DNA from: Dactylonectria macrodidyma
Taxonomy: Eukaryota > Ascomycota > Sordariomycetes > Hypocreales > Nectriaceae
NCBI GenBank assembly: GCA_020744425.1
Contig: JAGMUV010000001.1
Location: 4,588,001-4,652,000 of the forward strand
Direction: 5' to 3'
DNA length: 64,000 bases
The position numbers and the translations under genes were made by a program. Shown piece after piece: positions 56,656-64,000 of this stretch (within the stretch, counting starts at the first letter, position 1; every line of letters begins with the position of its first letter). The notes under the pieces are model-generated. The model searched no databases. It saw nothing but the letters and a program-made list of their open reading frames with translations, and had not been told where the DNA came from.

Positions 56656-57774
56656 CTAGGTGTGACCGTAAGGGGTACCAGCTGCAGGGCGCGATTGAAT
56701 TGCGCCCAGGGAAGGAATAATTTGGCGTGCGCCGTAGCACTGCCTGAGGTGCCTCAAGAAGGCCTTTCTTGACCGGGCACGTCTCTCCAAGCCGAGAAGT
56801 GCATGCGAGGCAACACGGCCTCGAGGAACCAGGGCATTGAGCACAGAATGCGGCACGCTGCCTTTATCATTCTTCAAGTTGGTGGCCTCGCAGCCGCGGC
56901 ACCAAAGACCATCCTCGAACTCCTGGTCACGTGTGAGGTGAGGGAAGGGCATGGAAGCCACGCCGGAGAAGGTGTCGATCGGGATATGCCCTGGGTTGGG
57001 AATTGGGCGCAGGTCTTTACCTCGGAGAGCCTCCTCTCCCATGAAAAACCGGCCCGTGGAGACGAGCGCGGCGTTCTTGCAACTCTCCTCCATGACTTGC
57101 ACGAGGTTGTCCTCAGATCCGTGTACTTTGATGGCAAGTTCCTTGGCTGCCTTGACGCTCACAAGGCTGCAGTCTGGTACCTCATCGTTCCAGATGCCAT
57201 AAGTGCCAGAGATGGGCTTGAGGGTAGGGAGCTCCTTAAGCTGACCAGTCGAAAGACCGAAGTACTGTCTAACCTGGTCGTGCGGGATGACGCGGAAATT
57301 CGGGTCGTTGCGGAGGCATCTCCAGCAGCATCTCTCATTGGTCGGGAGAAACAGGAATGCGCCGAACTGGGAGCAGTTGGCGCACTTCTGTGCCCTCATG
57401 GTGGCATAGAGCTCGCTGACCGAGTGAAGATCACCAAGGCCCAACTTGCGCAGTGCGATAGGCACCTCGGGAACACGAGAGAGGATGTCTTGAAACTTAA
57501 AGCATGACTCGACCAACGTGTTTGCTCGGGAGGAAACGCGAGCCAAATTGGCAAGGGACTGGAAATCGAGATCGTCAAGCACATAGTACATGAGCTCGGG
57601 CGGGAGACGATCGAGGTGGCCAAGTGACGAGAGTCTTTCCCACGAGACGGTGAACAGTAATGGAGATGGAGGGCTTGGAGGCCCCTTAATTTTGATCATG
57701 GTTTTGATGAGAGTCTCGGGTTGATAGGACAGCAACTCGATGACTTCCTCCAATGTATATTGATGTTCCGCCAT
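56656..57774 (-). CDS. F-box protein with Cys-rich zinc-like motif
   Basis: Intronless, 372 residues from the ATG at 57774 (the frame stays open upstream but without an ATG). An F-box-like segment lies at 54-90: LDRLPPELMYYVLDDLDFQSLANLARVSSRAN. A Cys pattern follows at 131-153: CANCSQFGAFLFLP, then CCWRCLR, two CxxC pairs suited to zinc binding. The middle reads YGIWNDEVPDC..VSVKAAKELAIKVHG and a third Cys pair lies near the end (WCRGCEATNL). F-box proteins act as SCF ubiquitin-ligase substrate adaptors; that role is inferred. It is the intact relative of the pseudogene at 36.4-37.6 kb, with the same domain order. Confidence 0.82.
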   Translation of the reverse strand: MAEHQYTLEEVIELLSYQPETLIKTMIKIKGPPSPPSPLLFTVSWERLSSLGHLDRLPPELMYYVLDDLDFQSLANLARVSSRANTLVESCFKFQDILSRVPEVPIALRKLGLGDLHSVSELYATMRAQKCANCSQFGAFLFLPTNERCCWRCLRNDPNFRVIPHDQVRQYFGLSTGQLKELPTLKPISGTYGIWNDEVPDCSLVSVKAAKELAIKVHGSEDNLVQVMEESCKNAALVSTGRFFMGEEALRGKDLRPIPNPGHIPIDTFSGVASMPFPHLTRDQEFEDGLWCRGCEATNLKNDKGSVPHSVLNALVPRGRVASHALLGLERRARSRKAFLRHLRQCYGARQIIPSLGAIQSRPAAGTPYGHT

Positions 57775-59611
57775 GCTGGGATTGCGTTGCCAAATTGTAG
57801 GCAGAGTTGACGGTATCAGAAGGGGCGAGTAGACAAGGGCAGACGGTGACAATAGACAGCAGTAGGAGAGGAGACAGAAAGGGACTAGGTAGAGAGACTG
57901 GTGTAGCCGATGGTTGATAGGCAAGAGTACCAGTAGGTAGTTAGATAGGACTCATGGGGGCAGACAAGAGTCGGTGGAAGCAGAAAACGTGCAAAGTGCC
58001 TGCGAGGCCCTAGAATTATGAACTTGGGTGACGAGAGAAACCGCAGCGCCCAGACATTCTTGGGTAATCACCGTTCGACTTGCCCATTGGATATGGGCAG
58101 AAATGCCATGTCTTACTCTCAGCCTTTTTGGCCATTTTTCTTTTTTACCCCGCTCTGTGTACCAAGTGCGAAAAAGAAGACGCAAACATGTGTGAACACT
58201 GCAGCCTTATCTCGGTGAGCTACCTGTACATTGAGAACCGTTTGTGCTGGAAACGCGAGGTTAGTTTCTCCCAATAGAGAATAAATAACCCCCGAGTGAT
58301 CGATTTGAGCCGAGTTTTCGATTTCTCTTGCAAGGGGTACCTGGGCTCTGGGTGGACTTTGGGGGAGGGAGGACAGGGTGCGACGATTTCTCCAGCCTGT
58401 TCATTTTCCGGTGTATCTTTTTCTGCTTTTGCTTTTCTTTCCTAGCTCCTAACATTGCATTTCTGGGCTGTCGCTCGGCATACTCCTCTTGCACCAGCGT
58501 GCCACCATATGCACCAGCGTGCCACCAAGCTCCGCTGCCTCAGAGGAATCGACGAACCGCCTTGTTCACGCCCCCCCTCCGCTCAACAAATTAGTTCTTT
58601 TGCATGTGAGACCTGTGTCACCGTCGTCAGGCAAATTGTCTCTTGAGGCTTTGTGAGACCTGGACCTTGCTAGGCTAGGGCTCCCGGATACGAGAACGAG
58701 TGCCAGTAGCCGACTGGATATGCACTATGCAGTCAGCGAGTAGTCGTCTTGACCCCTCATCTTTGTCTCTGGGCCTAGTCGCTCCGATATGATCGGGGAG
58801 GCCTGAGTTGCCTCTTGCATGTATGCAGGGAGGAAGCTAGTTGAGAGACACACACCGTAATTAGTTCTTGTCGCAATGATATCGAGCCCGACGGGCCATA
58901 GAGGCCATTGACGATGTTCTGCTCTGCCACCGTGTCATTGATCCAGATACTCTAGACAGGGCGTGCTGATCATTTCCAAACTGAAACCAAAAGCAAGAAA
59001 GACGGTGAAGGCGAAACAATGAGTCACGAGATGGCAAAAAGGTCTTGCTTTAGGATTGCGCGGCTGAAAGGGCATTCAGCTGGGTTTCATTCATTGCGCT
59101 AACTGAACTGAAATCGCCTGGAGGCTGGGAGCGCTGGAAGGACCACTAGTCCTTGCGATCCAGGGCTCTGCTAATCTTCCGGATCGACACGTCAAGCGGA
59201 CAAGCGTTGGATCTTGGATCTTGGATATCAAAGTCTCTCCGTAGTATTTCAATCAATTAACCTGTTCTAGCGTCTCCATTTTTTCCATCAAAACGTCATA
59301 GCCCGCTGAACTAAGTTGTTGGATGGGGACACTTGGAGATGGGCAATTTTACGGGGATGGCACGGTAATTACGGAGTACAATGTCACGGTACTTATCGTG
59401 TCTGAATGTGTCGTTAATTGAAATTTTAATCGAGTGAAAACGGAGTCTCATGGCTGCCGGGTAGTTGTCTATAGATGAATCTAATCATCGTGGCGGACAG
59501 TTGACGTACTTCTTCTACTCTTCCTTGCTACTTAGTGATGATGCTGCAATCACGGGCCATGGCCACCATGATCACGGACCACGCTTCCAGGTCCCTGGTC
59601 TCCACATGAAG
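57775..59611. other. Gene-free region (1.8 kb)
   Basis: The left 150 bases are CT-rich leader of the F-box gene. TACGGAGTA motif at about 59372. Remaining frames lack domains. Confidence 0.45.
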
Positions 59612-60644
59612 TCAATTCTGACCGAACAGCTCTACCAAACGATAGCGTGGGGAAGATGTGTGAAAGTGAGTAATGCCCTTTGCGTACGTGTCAAAGTTGG
59701 CACGGTACTCGGGCTCATCTTCGAGAGCGGCCAGCACGCGGTCGCGGATGCAGATGCCTTCGTCGGCCAAAGTCTGCATCGCAGCCACCACGTCGACGCC
59801 GTCCTTTTGGGCGCGCAGGCTCATGTAGTTGGCTTTCTCGCCAGCAAGAAATTCCTTGTAAAAGGAGATGACATCGTTGACAATGTTGGTGAAGACGATG
59901 ACGTCGGGGATGGTCTGGATGTACTTGTCGAATCCGCCCGTGGCCAGTTTCGGGTCAGAAGCGCGAGCGAGCGCCAGCAGAGCGTACATGGGCGAGAGGC
60001 CCGTTTTGAATCGAACCCAGTCTGGGAAGTTGGGTGCTTTCCGGTGCAACTGGGACTCCTGGGTGAGCAGCTCGATGCCCACGCCGTTGATGAAGTCGTA
60101 GCAGGCCACGACCACCATGTTGGCGACAAGAGGGTCGAAATGCTGCCAGAGACGCGGCGTCAACTCGCGGGCATACCAGTCAAGCACCGGATCACCACAC
60201 GGCTTGCCCGTGGCTACGTTGAGCTGCAGCTGCCGCAGAACGTCGGGTTGCTGCTCGAGCATGTCTTCAGCATGGAAGAAGAAGATGGTGAGCTGCGCCA
60301 CGACGACCTGGTACTCGAGCGGATGCGACGACGTGAAGTCAGCTGCGACATGGCACGCCATGGTAAACTGGTCCTTGGAGTTGATCAGGTCCAAGTGGCC
60401 GCCGAGGCTTGACGACTCGAGTTCTGATACCACGGCCGCACGCAGCTCGTCGATGGGCGTCACAGTGAGGGCATCGCCGTCTATCTCGCGGCCTCCTGTA
60501 ACGCCGCTGACAAAACGAGACAGCGTCTCCCGGACAATGGCGATAGACCCCTGTTGGCCTTGTCAGCACTGGTGTCTTTTGAAATCTGGTAGACCTATGA
60601 GATGGGACACCGGGGTTGACACATACCTCGGGAACCGCAACCAT
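59612..60644 (-). CDS. Class I terpene synthase (trichodiene/longiborneol synthase type)
   Basis: Exons 60644-60627 and 60550-59612; 318 residues, a little short of most fungal members. The aspartate-rich position reads FFHAEDMLEQ (residues about 98-106). The Mg-binding NSE triad is intact: NDVISFYKE with Asn231, Ser235 and Glu239. The RY pair occurs at 308-309 (SSPRYRL). Thus the active-site metal ligands and diphosphate sensor are all present. The NDVISFYKEFLAGEK context resembles the trichodiene-synthase-like group, which cyclises farnesyl diphosphate, but whether the product is a known sesquiterpene cannot be told. Only a kinase gene lies nearby; no P450 is seen within the window. Confidence 0.88.
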
Positions 60645-61423
60645 GTTGGCTAATAGATGAAAATGGTATGATCTCTTTTAGATAGTGTTGAAGCTGCCTG
60701 GATAGAACGTCTTCTGTCGAGAGCCCTTACTTAGATGGCCCCGTCTACTTACATAGTAAATTCATCAGCACGCGTTTCCACTAATGTCGACTTGATTCCT
60801 TCAACCAGTAACCCCTGCGGGTGTAAATCCATGTTTTTCCTCGTGTAAAAAATCCCGCGGACGCATCCCGAGTGCCTAGATAGCATCGTGTGCGGTGGCG
60901 AAATGCCGAGGAGAAGTAGGAAAGGGAGAAGAGGTCAGCTTACTCCGTTCCTACGGTCTCTACTTTCTGGATAGCCGACAGAATGCTACGCCGCGTAAAT
61001 ATCGGGACATTTTGAAATTTGTCAAGCGATGGATCGAACCCACTCCTCGCTTCCGCCATAACTCTCCGGCTCTGTGGATCGCTGATCCGAGTCGACAATC
61101 CATCAGGGGCACTCTTGGAAGGGCTGACGATGATCCACCTGTTCCAAGGGGATGGTGTGACGTGTGAATAAACTCTTTTCACAAACTGGGATGACATTCA
61201 CTGACAGTGAGACCTATACAGACAGTCTAACCTGAGAGAGGAAATATGGCAACACATCAGTTGGTGAATAATACGAACGAGTTGGATCATGTATTGACTA
61301 GAGGGTCCTAATGGGTCTATGCCGTGGCTTTACTACGGCAAAGATACGGAAGCAGGGACGGGATATCCACTGCGAAGACGACCACGACGGAAAGAAATCC
61401 CTTGCCCTGCCTAACCTCGATCC
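60645..61423. other. Intergenic: terpene synthase promoter side
   Basis: Between the 5' end of the terpene synthase and the 3' end of the kinase, both on the minus strand. No coding signal. Confidence 0.45.
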
Positions 61424-62637
61424 TCAAACTGCCGGTTTGGGCTGACCGAGGATAACGTCAATGACCTTATGGTCCAGGTACGTCGCCACAGTGCGCTCGC
61501 ACAGCGCAGCGACACGCTCTTTGCTCTGCAGGCCGTCGGGGCAGATGAGCCAGATGACGTTTGTCATAAAGGAGCGGCGGTACTCGACCATAACCTCCGG
61601 GTCGTTATGGCGGTCGAATTTGGGCCCACCGAGCCGGTGCAGCGTCTCGAGGTAGCAGTCGAGGATCTCCATCTCGTGGGCCCTTCTGTCCTCGACGCTC
61701 ATCATGGCCGTCATGTGATAGACAACGTCGTGGAAGCACGAGCCGAAGTGGAATGCCGACCAGTCGAGGAAGCCGATGCGGCCGTCGGAAGTGAAGTAGA
61801 TGTTGCCGATGTGCGTGTCGCCGTGCAAGAGCGTACGGAAGCGCGGGTTGCGTTCGGCATAGTAGCGATCCAGGGCCTCGTTGCATCGCGCGCCGTCCAT
61901 AAGTGACTCAGGCAGCTGGGGTCGTCCAGGGGCTCGGACGACTTCGTCCCAGGGCGTGCACATGAATTTCATGGCTGGGTCGTAGTTGTTCCAGATCCCT
62001 GTATAATGTTAAACTCAACTACTATGTACAGGCAGACACACCATGTACAGACATAGTCGTGCTATGTCTTCGGGTAAAGCAAAAGCGAGAGGGGAAGAGG
62101 AAATCAGGGGTGCTTACAGGGATGGTCTTCCTGGCTCTGGCCCCAGTATTGAGCATGGAGACCAGCCAGCTGCTGGACGCCATTCTTGACCTTCTCGGCG
62201 GGATACGAGGCGACTTCGGCGGGAAATGTGCATCCTTCGCTCGTCAGGTCGTTCATGATGGCGATGCCCTGCTTCTCGCTGACGCCGCTCCACCAGCCCT
62301 TGGGGAAAATCATGTTGTTGACCGTGGGCGCCACCTTTGAGAAGAACTCGGCCTCGCGCTGTGCCAGGCTGACGGTCCACGGCTGCGCTTCAATCATCTT
62401 GGGGTCGAAGACACCCTTGATGCAAATGCTCTTCGGCCTCTCCTCGCTGCTGCTGCTGTTGCTGCTTGTCCCGTCCTCTTCCTCGTATGTGATGGTGTAG
62501 AAAAGCTTACTCGCTGTGCCCCAAATGTTTCGCGTGTTCTCGACCGCTTTGATCTTTTGCCCCAGCTTGGCCCCTAGCCACTCGGGCGTCAGGTCCGCGG
62601 GGAGGGCTGGAAGCTGCTCGTCTGCCGTTCCAGACAT
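61424..62637 (-). CDS. APH/EcKinase-like small-molecule kinase
   Basis: Exons 62637-62118 and 61998-61424 (119-bp intron GTAAGC..ATACAG); 364 residues. The N-lobe has LFYTITYEEED..SICIKGVFD with the ATP-binding Lys (IKG). The hinge region reads GIAIMNDLTSEGCTF. The catalytic loop is LLHGDTHIGNIYF with Asp234 and Asn239, and the metal-binding Asp sits in IGFLDWSAFHFGS. WWSGVSEKQG and the DVVYHMTAMMSVEDRR helix fit the DUF1679/ecdysteroid-kinase-like branch. All catalytic residues are intact, so it should be active. Its position next to a terpene synthase, on the same strand, makes a terpenoid alcohol a conceivable substrate, by inference only. Confidence 0.87.
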
Positions 62638-63114
62638 GATTATTCCCTCTCTTCTCTCTTCTCTCGTTTCTTTTTCTTTTGTCTTCTTCGCTTGTTTGCG
62701 TTGCTCTGGCTCTTCTCGGCGAGTATGCGAAGTGGATGAATTGAAAGAACGTGGCAACGGCCGGGATATGTATGAGATCAGCTGCCAACCCTTCCTATTT
62801 AAACAAGTCCCCTCGTTTGTCAGATGACCAACTCCCTCAGCATCCGGGTTGCCCGTAGCTTATCAGCCCCCGCGGACTAGACTATCACCGCATGTTGGCC
62901 GCGAAAGGATTCTGCACGCATGTACTGACTATATTAATGCAACGGTCGATCCAGAAACCCCACCAGCGAAAGCAGATTCAAGGGTCTCTTACACGGTGAC
63001 AAGTCCCCCAGCTTAGTATACCCATGCTCAACTGCAACGTAGTCAACCCTGCGCAAGACGGCGGTGTGGGCACCTACTAGGTGCGCTGGAGACGGATTAA
63101 CGGAGACAACAAGG
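62638..63114. other. Intergenic: promoter of the kinase gene
   Basis: Leader is CT-rich (TTCCCTCTCTTCTCTC on plus strand reading the complement of the leader). Nothing else recognised. Confidence 0.4.
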
Positions 63115-63610
63115 CTATAAACTCGCCTTTGCAATGGCCCGCCAGGCTATCAAACCGCCTGCGGCGCATGTAAGCCCTAGATTGAAGACCAGTTTCGCCA
63201 ATGAGAAGCCTTGCCATTGCCCAGGGTCGGCGTTTCGAGTGGTATCGTGGGTGGAGCGGGCCGCGAGTATTCCCTCAACCCCTTTATGCCAATGCGAACA
63301 CCTCCACTTACCGATGGCATACACGGCTCATAGGCACTGCGTAATCCCGACGACTGCTATAAAAAATGGGAGTGTGGGGATTGCTGTCAGGACACTTTTG
63401 GGATCAACTGTGGTAAATACCCAATTCGTAGGTAGCATTTGGCCGTCAAGCAGTTTCAGAGCCAAGCAAGGTAACATCGTGATCCTGTATATTGCAAGCC
63501 ATCCAACGGCCCTATTCACCAACCCCGGTTCGGCTCGGGCGGCCCGCTCCCGTCCATAGACGAGAAAAGCTAACGTCGTACGACGGCATTCCTCATTGAG
63601 AAGGATCTAC
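63115..63610 (-). pseudogene. Possible membrane-protein relic with a single in-frame TGA
   Basis: On the minus strand, one frame is open from about 63610 to 63115 except for a TGA at 63328-63330. It contains hydrophobic stretches (WLAIYRITMLPCLALKLL, LTAIPTLPFFIAVVGI, LVFNLGLTCAAGGLIAW) suggesting three membrane helices and a charged linker. No ATG-led start or homologue is recognised. It could be a relic, or spliced at the GTAAGT near 63310. Confidence 0.3.
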
Positions 63611-64000
63611 ATCGAGTTTTTGCCTGCTTGGTGACTGGCTATCAGCCTCTGCCCAATGTGGAATAATGATTTCGTCTAGGGAGTACGTACTGAGTCGGTC
63701 GTCCCTAGGGTGCGGCCAACTGCCGAAACAACATTTTCATGCTTTGGTAGGAGGGAGTCGCTGATCATCCCTAGCTGCAAGGTTCCTGATTGCAGCTGGC
63801 AATAATGGCTTCGTCTTGAGAATTCCCACCCCTGGGCTTAGACATCAATGCCATCGAATAAACATTGGACTGTGCCATATGGTGTAAGACTCTTTAATGA
63901 TATTTCAAACAGAGAAAAAAGACCCGCACTCCCCCCGAGAAAGATATCGCTCTTCTCCAGTCTCCAGATCAGCGTTGACGTGGATCGCGGATAATCAACG
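63611..64000. other. Right edge, no gene recognised
   Basis: No coding or repeat signal that I can support. Confidence 0.4.

Noticed and set aside
59465..60412. 315-codon plus-strand frame antisense to the terpene synthase
   Set aside because: Exact shadow of a well supported gene; its composition follows from the codon use of the opposite strand.
59612..60644. Calling the terpene synthase a trichothecene gene
   Set aside because: The metal-binding motifs fit the broader sesquiterpene synthase group, but no other pathway gene is near and length differs, so a specific product cannot be claimed.
1..64000. tRNA genes, rRNA, CRISPR arrays and bacterial-type operons
   Set aside because: I looked for the tRNA B-box (GGTTCGANNCC) and for regularly spaced repeats by eye and saw none; intron structure shows eukaryotic nuclear DNA. 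A tRNAscan run would settle the tRNA question.

Overview
The window is nuclear DNA of a filamentous ascomycete (Pezizomycotina, most likely a Sordariomycete). Genes are split by short introns of about 45-110 bp with GTRNGT donors, CTRAC/CTAAT branch points and CAG/TAG acceptors. Genes sit on both strands without operons, and the families (LaeA-like methyltransferases, expanded APH-fold kinases, fungal HNH nucleases, F-box/zinc genes, a short fungal bZIP, a terpene synthase) are typical of these fungi. I placed splice sites by eye and kept only models whose codon phase agrees across every junction.

Layout. 0-4.3 kb: the 3' part of an unrecognised acidic protein gene, convergent with a Gdt1/TMEM165 cation transporter. 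5.1-6.5 kb: a dead Tc1/mariner transposon with terminal inverted repeats and TA flanks. 7.1-7.8 kb: a frameshifted 5' relic of a TAP-like alpha/beta hydrolase. 9.2-11.7 kb: an endonuclease/exonuclease/phosphatase-fold enzyme (TDP2-like) and a bZIP factor. 11.7-15.5 kb is gene-poor. 15.5-19.2 kb: two APH-fold kinases, one with a substituted metal-binding Asp. 21.4-26.4 kb: a Ulp1-like protease whose leader contains a duplicated intron cassette, then a large orphan gene.

27-32.4 kb holds two well conserved genes: a DCAF11/LEC14B-type WD40 protein and an RRM protein with a His/Asp repeat. 34.5-42.2 kb is accessory again: two LaeA-like methyltransferases flank an F-box pseudogene, a small Cys-rich gene and an HNH nuclease gene. 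43.4-53.3 kb is a dense housekeeping block: COQ4, PDCD5, a mitochondrial ketopantoate-reductase-like protein, a C1D/Lrp1 exosome cofactor, a twin-CX9C protein (MIX17/CHCHD2), an ER UBX protein and a SET-domain methyltransferase. 53.9-62.6 kb is accessory: a broken member of an expanded fungal family, an intact F-box/zinc paralogue of the 36-37.6 kb pseudogene, a sesquiterpene-synthase-like gene and an adjacent APH/EcKinase-like kinase.

The contrast between compact conserved genes and blocks of decayed or lineage-specific genes is the main theme. The points most worth following are the duplicated leader-intron cassette of the Ulp1-like gene, the 7-nt microexon in the second methyltransferase, the terpene synthase/kinase pair, and the intact/pseudogene F-box pair. 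No tRNA, rRNA or CRISPR was found.
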